A DNA stretch of 64,000 bases from CAIQIA01 sp945861105 (GTDB lineage Bacteria; Cyanobacteriota; Cyanobacteriia; PCC-6307; Cyanobiaceae). Below, one piece after another: positions 33,513-42,609 of the stretch (its first letter is position 1; every line of letters begins with the position of its first letter). A program made the translations under genes and the position numbers. The DNA lies in the NCBI GenBank assembly GCA_947488815.1, contig CANLCC010000001.1:62001-126000 (forward strand), read 5' to 3'. The notes under the pieces were generated by a model that was given only the letters and a program-made list of their open reading frames with translations, was not told the origin of the DNA and ran no database searches.

Positions 33513-35105
33513 ATGCTTAGCCGTTCTCGGGATCTCTCTCTCTCCGGAGCCCCCTCCGACGTGGCCGTTCAGGCTCCGTCGTTGGCTGGGCTGAGGCTCG
33601 TGGTCTCGGCCATCGACCTTGAACAGCGTGAGCATCGTGGGATCGCTGTTTACAGCAAGGCTCTGTTGAGGACCCTCAGCCAGGCAGGCGCGGAGGTGTG
33701 GTTGCTCACCGAATTCAGCGCAGACCTGCAGCAGGTGGCCCTGCGCCGTCTGCCCCGGCCCACCCGGTCGCTGCTGCAGGCTGCACAGGTGCTGGATGCG
33801 TTGCTGTGCGGACGTTCCGCCAGGAGCGAGCGATCTCTGCGGCGCCAGCTGATCCAGCGGTTGCCCCTGGGGCAGACGTTGTTGCGCCGCTGGGACAGCG
33901 GGCGCGAGCTCTGCAGGCAGCTGTTCCCCCGGCGCCGGTTCCCATGCGCTCAACAGGTGAAGCTGACGGTCCACGACCTGACTGATAATCCGTATCTCCA
34001 GCATGAGCGACTGGCTTATCTAGAATGGGTTCATGGAATCATCAGTGTCCCTGATGTCTACGTTCACTCCATGAGGTTGGCTGGCCAAAAATCTGGGCCT
34101 GTTGCGGTCTTAGACCTTTCTGGTTTTGATGGATTCATCAGTACCTGCCCACTCAATATCAAGGCCTGCGGGGTTTCCTTTGCTCTTCAAACTGTTCATG
34201 ACTTGATTCCTTTGGAGTTCTATCAGACCAGTGATCAGCCTTCGATCTTTGCTCGTAGACTGGCTTGTTGTGGTGATGCCGCAAGATTGTTCATGTCCAC
34301 GAGTACTGCCAGCAAGTTCCGCTGGTCGATTCCTTCGGGGTGCTGTCCGCTGGAGGACGTTGTTGTTCAGCCACCCTCACTCCACTTTCCAAGGCCGTCG
34401 CCCGTACCGGCTGCTGAATTGTCACCTCTGCATCCCATCGCACCGGCCGCCAAGAAACGGCCGTCGTTGAGGCCTTTCCGATATCTCCTGTTCAATTCAT
34501 CTCTGGAGCCCCGCAAGAATCTGGTCTATGCCCTCAAGGCCTATCGCGAGTCCGGGCTGGCGCGGATTGGGGTTCCGTTCTGTGTCACTGGTTCCCTGAA
34601 GGCTGACGTTTACAGCGATGAGGTCAGGCGGTTGGTTCAGCATGACCCTCATGTGATTCTTACGGACTTTATCGATGAGTCCATGCGTAGAGACTTGTTC
34701 CTGAATGCATTGGCCCTGGTGAGTCCATCCCTGGTCGAAGGCTTCGGCATTCCTGTGCTTGATGCTGCTTGCCTGGGGCTGGTTGTCTTGGCCAGCCCGT
34801 CAGCGTCCCACAGGGAAATCCAGGTAATGCACGACTTCCGGACTTACGTCTGGCTCTGCGACAACCTCGACAGTTCCCAGCTTGCCGCTTCCATGCGCCT
34901 GGTGGTGTTGCAGGACCGTGTCAACACCTTGAATCCGGAGGAGCGTCGTCGCCAGCGGCTCCACCGCTACCGAGACCTCCAAGAGCGGATCGACCAGGAG
35001 TTCCGTCGGCGTGTCGTTCGGTTGATCCGCGCTGCAATGGATGTCCAAGGTCAATCCCGGCCTTGGACAACCGAGAAGACCGCTCAGGCCTCTGGGCCGG
35101 CGTAG
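33513..35105 (+). CDS. Glycosyltransferase family 4 (GT-B) protein
   Basis: 530 residues from ATG at 33513. The N-terminal Rossmann half starts LRLVVSAIDLEQREHRGIAVYSKALL and includes TVHDLIPLEFY; the C-terminal half has LLFNSSLEPRKNLVYALKAY and SLVEGFGIPVLDAACLG. The usual E-x7-E pair of GT4 enzymes is E-x7-D here. It is longer than the roughly 380 residues of typical GT4 enzymes, with an inserted region (about 60-150). The base composition falls at 34.0-34.5 kb. It converges with the sulfotransferase-GT2 gene, overlapping by 22 bases. Confidence 0.85.
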   Translation: MLSRSRDLSLSGAPSDVAVQAPSLAGLRLVVSAIDLEQREHRGIAVYSKALLRTLSQAGAEVWLLTEFSADLQQVALRRLPRPTRSLLQAAQVLDALLCGRSARSERSLRRQLIQRLPLGQTLLRRWDSGRELCRQLFPRRRFPCAQQVKLTVHDLTDNPYLQHERLAYLEWVHGIISVPDVYVHSMRLAGQKSGPVAVLDLSGFDGFISTCPLNIKACGVSFALQTVHDLIPLEFYQTSDQPSIFARRLACCGDAARLFMSTSTASKFRWSIPSGCCPLEDVVVQPPSLHFPRPSPVPAAELSPLHPIAPAAKKRPSLRPFRYLLFNSSLEPRKNLVYALKAYRESGLARIGVPFCVTGSLKADVYSDEVRRLVQHDPHVILTDFIDESMRRDLFLNALALVSPSLVEGFGIPVLDAACLGLVVLASPSASHREIQVMHDFRTYVWLCDNLDSSQLAASMRLVVLQDRVNTLNPEERRRQRLHRYRDLQERIDQEFRRRVVRLIRAAMDVQGQSRPWTTEKTAQASGPA

Positions 35106-37582
35106 GGCAGCTGCAGCCAGGGGTGACGGGCCTGCAGCAGCCGGGAGATGGGGCGCAGCTGCAGATCAGTGCTGCGATGGATCATCGAGCCGCCGTGGCG
35201 GACATAGGTGGCCAGCACCCGGGGGCACAGTTCACCCCGAAACCCTGCATCAATCAGGCAGCACCAGAAGTCGTAATCCTCCCAGCCACCGGGAATGTGG
35301 GTGTAACCCCCCACCTGTTGCCAGGCCTCGCGACGGATCAGCGCCATGGCGTCGATCTGGTTCGCGGTGTGCAGGGCTTCGGGCTGCCAGGGCCTGCCGC
35401 CCCCCAGCAGGCCGGCAGTGGTGCTGCGTCCCTCGTCCCAGACCGGCAACAGTCCATGCACCATTGCCAGATCAGACCCGCCGTGGCGGGCCACAGCCAG
35501 GGATGCGCTCAGGGCTTCGGGTTCGAGACGGTTATCGGCATCAAGCACGAAGCACCAGGGAGCCTGGGCCAGGGAGAAGGCGGTGTTGCGGGCTGCCGCC
35601 AGTCCGCCGTTGCGCTGGTGCCGCACCAGCAACGCTCTGCGGAAACTTCCTCCATGGGAGCGCAGCCAGGCCAGAACCTGCTCGGCTCCGCCGTCCTCCG
35701 AGGCGTCGTCCACGACGATCAGTTCGATGGCTTGCTGGTGTTGCAGCCGCACGCTTTCCAGGGCGGTGCAGATCCTGTCGGCATAGTTGTGGACGCTGAT
35801 GCAGACAGCCACAGTCCCCGGGGGGGCTTCGGGATGGTCCCAGTTCGCCAGCACATCCCAGGGGGGCTGAGGCGTGTCCGGCGGGGGGGGCTGGGGTCGT
35901 CCGCTGCTGCGCCAGGCCAGCTCCTGCTGAACCTGATCGGGGTTGAGCACTCCAAGGAACCGCTGCGGGGGCAGCAGGCCCGGATGGCGTTCCAGCGCCA
36001 TCCAGCCCTGAAAGGGCCAGACGGCATCATGCTCAGCCAGCCAGACGAGCTGGATTCCTGATCGTTGGACGGCCTGCAGCCAGGCCGCAGCACAACGGCC
36101 ATGCTGGACCGAGGGACGCTCTAGGCGTTCAAAGCCCGGGATGCAGCCGATGCTGCGGGGCAGGGGGCCATGCCAGCGGGATCCACCGTCCCCCAGGGCG
36201 ACCACCTCAACGCCAAGGTCCTGCAGCGCCTGGAGCGACGGCAGGCCCAGCAGCACACTCGCCTGGTCCAGCAGCTGCCCGTCTGCCGCCAGCCAGCCGT
36301 TGGTCGGTGCCGCAGGATTCAGTCGGTAAGCGTGGATGCCGAGCCGCCGCAGCAATCTCACCCGGCCGGGATGGGGATCCAGGACCAGCCTCTGGTGGCG
36401 CAGATGCTGGAGCCACTGATCCACCCCTGGGGCTGAGGGAAGTTCCAGGTTGATGGCCAGCCTCTCGATGGTCTCTGGTTGCGTCTCCGACAGGGGCGGG
36501 CTGATCAGGCTGACCCGGTGGGGGTGCTGATCGTCGGGATCCGGCGACGCCGTCGAGAGATCCCCCACCGGCAACCGCTGCAACCAGCTGTGGAGGCTCC
36601 AGTCGAAACTGCTGGGGCCGCCTGCCGCCACGGTGGTTCTGGGCGCCAGCACCACAGGTCCGGGATCAGCCGGTGTCGGCCAGGCAGACCAGGTTTCCAC
36701 CAGCTGTGGCCAGGTTTCCGGTGCCGACGTCAGGTCGGTGACCGAGAGACGACAGGCACGCCGCAGGCTGGCTGGAGCCGGGGTCCGTCGGGCCCGCCAA
36801 CGGGACCCCCGGGCCAGCCGTCGCCAATCTCTGTAGAGCTGTCGGATGGACGGTTCCAGTTCGAGGCCTGCGGAGCCCTGTCGATGGCGGCGGTGTTCGG
36901 GGTTCACCTGCCCGAGCACCTGCTGCTGCAGCTCGGGGCCTGCCTCAGTGAGGCCCAGCTTCTGCACCAGCCGTTGCAGCTGTCGGCTGCCATCGCGGAA
37001 CCAGTCGCCGTAATCCACCACGGCCAGCGGGAGCCCACGACCGTCTTCCAGGACGGCATTGGTGTGGCGGAGCCACAGGCCAAGGGCGCGATGCAGGTCC
37101 ATCCCGACAATCGGCCCGTCGCGATGAATAAGTGAGGCCGCCACTTCGGCCGGGTGGCGAAGGGCGAGCACAAGTTGCAGCTCCAGACCCAGCTCCGCGG
37201 CCATCGATCGCCAGAGGGGGAGCAACAGGCTGGTGCGTGGATCCTTCACCACCCAGGGGCCCCGTCCCTGCAACTGGGTGAAGAGCAGATCAAGCAGCTC
37301 GCTGCGGGTCTGGCGCGTCACGGGATGGTCAAGCCATCCCTCGGGCAGGGGCTGGAGACCTTCTTCAGCGGGCCACCAGCGGTCCAGCTCCACCAGCAGT
37401 CGCTCCTGCAGGTCCACGACACGGTCCCATTCGTGGTAGCCCTCGGGGTTGGCTTCATCACCCGGAATCAGCTGTCCAGGCAGGGTTACCCCGAGTCCTC
37501 CCAGCAAGCCCGTGAGCAGCGAAGTGCCACTCCGGTGCATGCCCACCGTGAGGATCAGCCGTTTGGCGAGGCTGGCGGTCAT
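35084..37582 (-). CDS. Sulfotransferase-glycosyltransferase 2 fusion protein
   Basis: 832 residues from ATG at 37582, 4 bases after the secA stop; an in-frame start at 37612 would overlap secA. Residues 1-250 are a sulfotransferase-type P-loop domain (VGMHRSGTSLLTGLL near residue 13 binding the PAPS 5'-phosphate, ALRHPAEVAASL near 150 the 3'-phosphate region). Residues about 590-832 are a GT2 domain (VAVCISVHNYADRICTAL, LIVVDDASEDGG, FVLDADNRLEPEAL, GGWEDYDFWC). The 340 residues between have no domain I can name. It probably builds and sulfates a surface polysaccharide, since it lies in the glycan region. Confidence 0.85.
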   Translation of the reverse strand: MTASLAKRLILTVGMHRSGTSLLTGLLGGLGVTLPGQLIPGDEANPEGYHEWDRVVDLQERLLVELDRWWPAEEGLQPLPEGWLDHPVTRQTRSELLDLLFTQLQGRGPWVVKDPRTSLLLPLWRSMAAELGLELQLVLALRHPAEVAASLIHRDGPIVGMDLHRALGLWLRHTNAVLEDGRGLPLAVVDYGDWFRDGSRQLQRLVQKLGLTEAGPELQQQVLGQVNPEHRRHRQGSAGLELEPSIRQLYRDWRRLARGSRWRARRTPAPASLRRACRLSVTDLTSAPETWPQLVETWSAWPTPADPGPVVLAPRTTVAAGGPSSFDWSLHSWLQRLPVGDLSTASPDPDDQHPHRVSLISPPLSETQPETIERLAINLELPSAPGVDQWLQHLRHQRLVLDPHPGRVRLLRRLGIHAYRLNPAAPTNGWLAADGQLLDQASVLLGLPSLQALQDLGVEVVALGDGGSRWHGPLPRSIGCIPGFERLERPSVQHGRCAAAWLQAVQRSGIQLVWLAEHDAVWPFQGWMALERHPGLLPPQRFLGVLNPDQVQQELAWRSSGRPQPPPPDTPQPPWDVLANWDHPEAPPGTVAVCISVHNYADRICTALESVRLQHQQAIELIVVDDASEDGGAEQVLAWLRSHGGSFRRALLVRHQRNGGLAAARNTAFSLAQAPWCFVLDADNRLEPEALSASLAVARHGGSDLAMVHGLLPVWDEGRSTTAGLLGGGRPWQPEALHTANQIDAMALIRREAWQQVGGYTHIPGGWEDYDFWCCLIDAGFRGELCPRVLATYVRHGGSMIHRSTDLQLRPISRLLQARHPWLQLPYAGPEA

Positions 37583-37586
37583 CGCG

Positions 37587-40403
37587 TCATGCCCGTGGGG
37601 GTTGTGGTTCAAACATGAACATTGAGTAGATGACGTTGCGGCGCACTTGCGTCATCATTTCCAGGAACATGTCATAGCCTTCGTTTTTGTATTCGATCAG
37701 CGGATCTTTCTGGCCATAACCCCGGAGGCCAACGGACTCCCGCAGGGCATCCATGCTTTGAAGGTGTTCGCGCCAGAGAGTATCGATCTGTTGCAGAATG
37801 AAGAAACGCTCTGCTTCTCTCATCAGACCCGGTCGCATTTGCTCAATAGCCACTTCCTTGAGGTCATAGGCGATGCGTAGCTGTTCGTGCAAAAAGGCTT
37901 TCAGCTCGTCCATGGTCAGGCCCTGAAGCTGTTCGGGTTGCAGATCAGCGAGTAAATTGACGAACTCCTTGACTTTGCCCGTCAGACGGCTGAGGTCCCA
38001 TTCTTCGGGCGGGAGCTCAGGGTTGACGTAAGCCTCAACGACGTCATCCATGGTGCGTTCTCCATAGCCCAGCACCTGGCGCTTGAGATCACGCCCTTCA
38101 AGCACTCGCCGTCGTTCGGCGTACACGGCACGACGTTGATTGTTCATGACCTCGTCGTACTCAAAGACCTGTTTGCGGATGTCGTAGTAATAGGTCTCGA
38201 CCTTCTTTTGGGCGCCCTCGAGTGAGCGAGTGAGCATCCCCGATTCGATTGGCATATCTTCTTCAACTCGGAAGGCGTTCATCAGCCCAGCAACGCGATC
38301 GCCGCCGAAGATTCGCAGCAAGTTATCTTCAAGAGAAAGGAAGAAGCGTGTGCTGCCCGGATCTCCCTGGCGGCCGGCCCGGCCTCGCAGTTGATTGTCG
38401 ACCCGGCGGGATTCATGGCGTTCGGTACCGATCACGTGCAGTCCGCCTGCTTCACGCACCCGGGACTGCTCAGCAGCGATCACGGCATCGTAATCAGCCC
38501 GGATGCGTGCGATCACCTTGCGCAGATCCAGAATACCCTCGTCCTCGGAGGGAGCTTTCTCCGCCGCACTCGTGATGCGGTCCTCCAGATCAAGCACCGT
38601 CAGGCTGCGGTCTCCCCACAGCTGCACAAGACTGCGGGCCACCTGAGCCAGGGCCTCTTCGGTGTCGCTGGAGAGATCACAGGGGAACAGCGCCCCGATG
38701 GCGCGGGCTTCGCTCGGTGGTCGTACGGGGGTGGCGGTCGCCGAGAACCCTGCACTGGCTTCCCGTTGCAGAGGCACCGGCGGCCGATGGCCCTCTTCAG
38801 GCCGCACCAGCCGTGGCAACAGCACCTCCCGCACCTTCAGGCGGGCCATGTAGTCGGTGTTGCCGCCCAGGATGATGTCGGTACCGCGACCCGCCATGTT
38901 GGTGGCGATGGTCACGGCGCCAGCGCGACCGGCCTGGGCGACGATTTCAGCTTCCCGTTCCACGTTCTCGGGTTTGGCATTCAGCAGGTTGTGGGGAATT
39001 CCCTGTTCCTGCAGCAGAGCCGAGAGCAGTTCACTTTTCTCGACGCTGGTGGTGCCCACCAGCACCGGCCGCCCCTGGCCGTGCACATCGGCGGTTTCAA
39101 GGGCAACGGCACGCCACTTGGCTGATTCTGTTTTGTACACCTGATCGGGGAGATCCCGACGCGAACGGACTCGGTTGGTGGGCACCACCGTGACTTCAAG
39201 TTTGTAGGTCTTCTCAAACTCCACTTCTTCCGTCTTTGCCGTGCCTGTCATGCCGGCTAGGCGAGGGTAAAGGAGAAAGAAGTTCTGGTAGGTGATGCTG
39301 GCAAGTGTCTGGGTTTCGGGTTGGATTGGAAGCCCTTCCTTGGCTTCAACTGCCTGGTGTAGGCCATCGCTCCAGCGGCGACCCGGCATGACGCGACCAG
39401 TGAACTCATCGACAATGACGACGTCTTGACCGCGAACGATGTAGTTGACATCTTTAATGAATAGCTCCTTGGCCTTGAGCGCATTGCTGACGAAGTGGGC
39501 CCAGGGGTCAGCGGCATCAAAGAGATCGGTCACTCCCAGCAGATTCTCGGCTTTGGCGTACCCTTCATCGGTCAGAATGACGTTCCGTTGCTTCTCATCG
39601 ACTTCATAATCACCTTCGGGGTCAACGCCGTCCTTGCCCATTTCGGCGGCACGCAGAAGTTGCTGGGCCAGCCGGGCAGCAAGTTGGTACTTCTCCTGGG
39701 GGCGTTCAACCTGTCCGGAGATGATTAACGGAGTGCGGGCCTCATCCACGAGGATGGAATCGACTTCATCAATGACGCAGTAGTGAAACTCTCGTTGAAC
39801 CACCTCCGAAATGTCGGTGGCCATGTTGTCCCTCAGGTAGTCAAACCCAAGCTCACTGTTGGTGGCGTATGTGACGTCACAGGCATAGTTTCGACGACGT
39901 TCAGCGGGGCTCATGTCTTGCTGGATCAGCCCGACGCTCAACCCCAGGAAGCGGTGGACCTGCCCCATCCATTCGGCATCACGGCGAGCCAGGTAATCGT
40001 TGACCGTGACCACATGCACCCCCCGGCCCGTGAGGGCATTCAGGTACGAGGGCAGGGTGGCGACCAGAGTCTTGCCCTCGCCGGTTTTCATTTCGGCAAT
40101 CTGACCGTCATGCAGCACCATGCCCCCGATCAGCTGGACGTCGAAGTGCCGCATTCCCAGCACCCGCCGGGCGGCTTCTCGCACAACGGCGAACGCCTCG
40201 GGAAGCAGCTCATCAAGCAGCTGACGCTGGCGTGCCGCGGATCCGGCCTTGTCCAGCTGCTCACGGAAGCTGGTGGTCCGTTCCCTCAGCTGATCGTCCG
40301 TCAGAGGCCCAATGTCCTCCTCCAGCAGGTTGATGTCCGAGACCAGGGGCTGGTAACGCTTCAGCTTGCGCGCATTGGGATCCCCCAGCAGGAGCTTGAG
40401 CAT
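37587..40403 (-). CDS. secA: Preprotein translocase ATPase SecA
   Basis: 938 residues from ATG at 40403 (MLKLLLGDPNARKL); the frame extends 8 codons further without support. SecA drives post-translational export through SecYEG at the plasma and thylakoid membranes. Walker A-type EMKTGEGKTLVATL, DEVDSILVDEARTPL and the second helicase-half motif QLRGRAGRQGDPGSTRF are intact. Compared with E. coli, about 100 extra residues lie before GGLHVIGTERHES (38.45-38.81 kb), as in other cyanobacteria, and the C-terminal zinc-binding tail is missing, also usual. GC content varies strongly along the gene. Confidence 0.98.
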   Translation of the reverse strand: MLKLLLGDPNARKLKRYQPLVSDINLLEEDIGPLTDDQLRERTTSFREQLDKAGSAARQRQLLDELLPEAFAVVREAARRVLGMRHFDVQLIGGMVLHDGQIAEMKTGEGKTLVATLPSYLNALTGRGVHVVTVNDYLARRDAEWMGQVHRFLGLSVGLIQQDMSPAERRRNYACDVTYATNSELGFDYLRDNMATDISEVVQREFHYCVIDEVDSILVDEARTPLIISGQVERPQEKYQLAARLAQQLLRAAEMGKDGVDPEGDYEVDEKQRNVILTDEGYAKAENLLGVTDLFDAADPWAHFVSNALKAKELFIKDVNYIVRGQDVVIVDEFTGRVMPGRRWSDGLHQAVEAKEGLPIQPETQTLASITYQNFFLLYPRLAGMTGTAKTEEVEFEKTYKLEVTVVPTNRVRSRRDLPDQVYKTESAKWRAVALETADVHGQGRPVLVGTTSVEKSELLSALLQEQGIPHNLLNAKPENVEREAEIVAQAGRAGAVTIATNMAGRGTDIILGGNTDYMARLKVREVLLPRLVRPEEGHRPPVPLQREASAGFSATATPVRPPSEARAIGALFPCDLSSDTEEALAQVARSLVQLWGDRSLTVLDLEDRITSAAEKAPSEDEGILDLRKVIARIRADYDAVIAAEQSRVREAGGLHVIGTERHESRRVDNQLRGRAGRQGDPGSTRFFLSLEDNLLRIFGGDRVAGLMNAFRVEEDMPIESGMLTRSLEGAQKKVETYYYDIRKQVFEYDEVMNNQRRAVYAERRRVLEGRDLKRQVLGYGERTMDDVVEAYVNPELPPEEWDLSRLTGKVKEFVNLLADLQPEQLQGLTMDELKAFLHEQLRIAYDLKEVAIEQMRPGLMREAERFFILQQIDTLWREHLQSMDALRESVGLRGYGQKDPLIEYKNEGYDMFLEMMTQVRRNVIYSMFMFEPQPPRA

Positions 40404-40508
40404 GGAGCGCGATGGACGGAATACCAAAGTTACTGCAGGTGATCTTGGCTGCGGGTCCGGTCACCGGTCCTGTAGGACGATGGAGGGTCATCGGCTGGTC
40501 CTGCTGTT

Positions 40509-40973
40509 GTGGCAGCCCCGGAGAACACCGTCGTTCTGATCCACGCCCCGGGCTGTCGAGGCATGCGCTGGTTGGGGCTGGGCCCAGGGTTGCGGCCGCT
40601 GGGAGCCCTACGGCAACTGCAGGCCTTGCTGGATCAGCACAGCTTCTGGGCCACGGGCCGTCGACTGGGGCAGCTCCGGACGATGCTTGCGGCCAGCACG
40701 GTGGTGGTCACGGCGTGGCAGGGGCAGCGCCTGGTGGGGTTCGGCAGGGCCACCAGCGACGGCGTCTTCCGGGCGACGCTCTGGGATGTGGTGGTGGCTA
40801 CGGACCAGCAGGGTGGCGGCATCGGCCGGCAGCTGGTGGACGCTCTGCTCAGGTCCAGGCCGCTGAGGAGCGTTGAGCGCACATACCTGATGACCACCCA
40901 GAGCAGCGGGTTCTACCAACAGATTGGTTTCCGACTGGTGACCAGTCAGCACCTACTTGTAAAGAAAACCTGA
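40509..40973 (+). CDS. GNAT-family N-acetyltransferase
   Basis: 154 residues from GTG at 40509; ATG 40563 is an alternative start. The GNAT fold shows LVGFGRATSDGVFRATLWDVVVATDQQGGGIGRQLVDALL, where the Q/G-x-x-G/A loop QQGGGIG binds acetyl-CoA, and a C-terminal SGFYQQIGFR. The substrate is unknown. The stop codon directly abuts the 3' end of the convergent tRNA-Gly. The 105-base gap before it, shared with the divergent secA start, holds no other gene that I can see. Confidence 0.88.
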   Translation: MAAPENTVVLIHAPGCRGMRWLGLGPGLRPLGALRQLQALLDQHSFWATGRRLGQLRTMLAASTVVVTAWQGQRLVGFGRATSDGVFRATLWDVVVATDQQGGGIGRQLVDALLRSRPLRSVERTYLMTTQSSGFYQQIGFRLVTSQHLLVKKT

Positions 40974-41045
40974 AGCGGATGAAGAGATTCGAACTCTCGA
41001 CCCTCTCCTTGGCAAGGAGATGCTCTACCACTGAGCTACATCCGC
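40974..41045 (-). tRNA. tRNA-Gly (anticodon GCC)
   Basis: Read on the minus strand: acceptor stem GCGGATG / CATCCGC, D-arm TAGCTCAGTGGTAGAGCA, anticodon stem-loop with CTTGCCAA (anticodon GCC), variable region AGGGTC and T-arm GAGAGTTCGAATCTCTT. The discriminator is U as in bacterial tRNA-Gly, and the CCA end is not encoded. Confidence 0.97.
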
Positions 41046-41098
41046 AGGCAGCCCGGCTCCGGGCATTCAGACATCATGCACCACAGGGGCCCCGCTGG

Positions 41099-42451
41099 TC
41101 AATGCCCCCCTGCCCCCAGGCTGCCGTAGAGCTCCAGCAGTTCATTCCGAAACCGCTCTTCGCTGTACAGACGGGCCTGGCGCAGGCCTGCTCGCACAGC
41201 GGCCGCATACCGTTCCCGGTCCGTCAGGAGTTCGGTCAGGAGTCTGCAGAATCCTTCAACGTCGTTGGGTGAAGCCATACCGGCAGCACCTTCCCCGCAG
41301 GCCTCCTGGCAAGCAGGAATGTCGGAGCAGACGGCAGGGGTGCCAGCTGCCATTGCTTCCAGAGGCGGCAGGCCCCAGCCTTCAACCAGCGAGGGAAACA
41401 CAATGGCGAGGCTGTTGTTGAGGTGCCAGCGTACGGTGGACCGTGGGGCGGAACGCAACCATTCAATGCCGTCACCGCTTCGTGATGAGAGGCTGTCAAG
41501 CAGATCCTCGCAAAGCCAGCCAGCTTTGCCGATTAGCAAGAGCTTTAATCCTGGGAATCTCTGACGGAGAGACCGATGAATCTCCAGTGTTGTTGCATGA
41601 TTCTTCTTGGGCTCCAGTGTGCCGAGCTGCAAGAGAGAGTGGCCTTCGGGATAGCGCTGAAAGTTGTCAAATATAGTCAGTTTTGCTTTCACAAGTTCTT
41701 CTTCGTCTTCCTGTGAGCACGCAGGCATCACCAATGACTGCTGGATGACCTTGAGCTTGGAACGAATCCGATCACCAAAAACACTGATCAGCAAATCTCC
41801 GGTGGTTCGACTGATGGCATGAACAGCCGCAGCCTTGTCCGTTAATTCACGAAGCAACTCATAGAAGCGACCGGGATCATCAAGACATAAGTCCGAGTGG
41901 GACAGTGGGATCAGATCATGCACTGTGACGACCATCGGAACGTCCACAGCCACTAAGGGGAAGGGCAGCGGATTATGGAAAAGACACGCTGTTCTTTCCC
42001 CTGTCTTGAGATCAGGAAAGCTGACTTCTGAGCACTTACCCGTGCGTACGTACTCAACTTGCGAATTGCTGTAAAGATTTAGGCTTGAACGAAAGCCTAC
42101 GCTGTCTAGGGTCTGTAAGGCTGGATCATGGGGTACCCGTGATAAGGCAAGAGGGTGAAGCGGATCATGGTTGCTGATACGCGCTGCTTTGTAGGCGGAC
42201 TTTCGAGGAATGTAATGACGAAATGACTGTTTAATCTCTCTCTTTACCAGCCCCGCCATCCCCGCGCTGGCAGGATGAACATTGAAAATATTGGTGTGCG
42301 CAAGCGCGCTTTCGCCTTCTTTTCTCTTTGATTCCAAGAGAAGGTCAATGGGTACTGACTGATGGGCGGCCTTCAACAGAGACTGTGTGAACGACTTAAT
42401 CCCACTGCCTTGGTAGCGGAACAGTTCGGAAGTGTTGAGAATGAGAGTCAT
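41099..42451 (-). CDS. Glycosyltransferase family 4 (GT-B) protein
   Basis: 450 residues from ATG at 42451. It has a GT4 layout: MTLILNTSELFRYQGSGIKSF at the start, VVTVHDLIPLSHSDL near residue 180, LLQLGTLEPKKNHATTLEI near 275, and FPSLVEGWGLPPLEAMAAGTPAV near 350 with the intact E-x7-E pair. Function: transfer of a hexose-type sugar in surface polysaccharide synthesis; donor unknown. It is the last gene of the minus-strand run 41.1-48.0 kb. GC content falls from the 3' end of the gene toward its start, reaching the AT-rich core of the island. Confidence 0.87.
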   Translation of the reverse strand: MTLILNTSELFRYQGSGIKSFTQSLLKAAHQSVPIDLLLESKRKEGESALAHTNIFNVHPASAGMAGLVKREIKQSFRHYIPRKSAYKAARISNHDPLHPLALSRVPHDPALQTLDSVGFRSSLNLYSNSQVEYVRTGKCSEVSFPDLKTGERTACLFHNPLPFPLVAVDVPMVVTVHDLIPLSHSDLCLDDPGRFYELLRELTDKAAAVHAISRTTGDLLISVFGDRIRSKLKVIQQSLVMPACSQEDEEELVKAKLTIFDNFQRYPEGHSLLQLGTLEPKKNHATTLEIHRSLRQRFPGLKLLLIGKAGWLCEDLLDSLSSRSGDGIEWLRSAPRSTVRWHLNNSLAIVFPSLVEGWGLPPLEAMAAGTPAVCSDIPACQEACGEGAAGMASPNDVEGFCRLLTELLTDRERYAAAVRAGLRQARLYSEERFRNELLELYGSLGAGGH

Positions 42452-42609
42452 GGGACTGGATCCAGAAAAAGTTCATGGTCTATGGAAACTTCGAGGTCTA
42501 AATCATGCTCGTGTGATGCAACTGTAGTTACATCCTGCTCTTGCTCTTTGGTCGTAGAACCAAGCCAAACCTCAGTTGTGTTGAATTATGGCCTGAGCCA
42601 GGGAGGAGG

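Noticed and set aside
40974..41098. tRNA-Gly as the integration site of the polysaccharide island
   Set aside because: The island lies on the 5' side of the tRNA, there is no integrase, and no second copy of the tRNA 3' end was seen.
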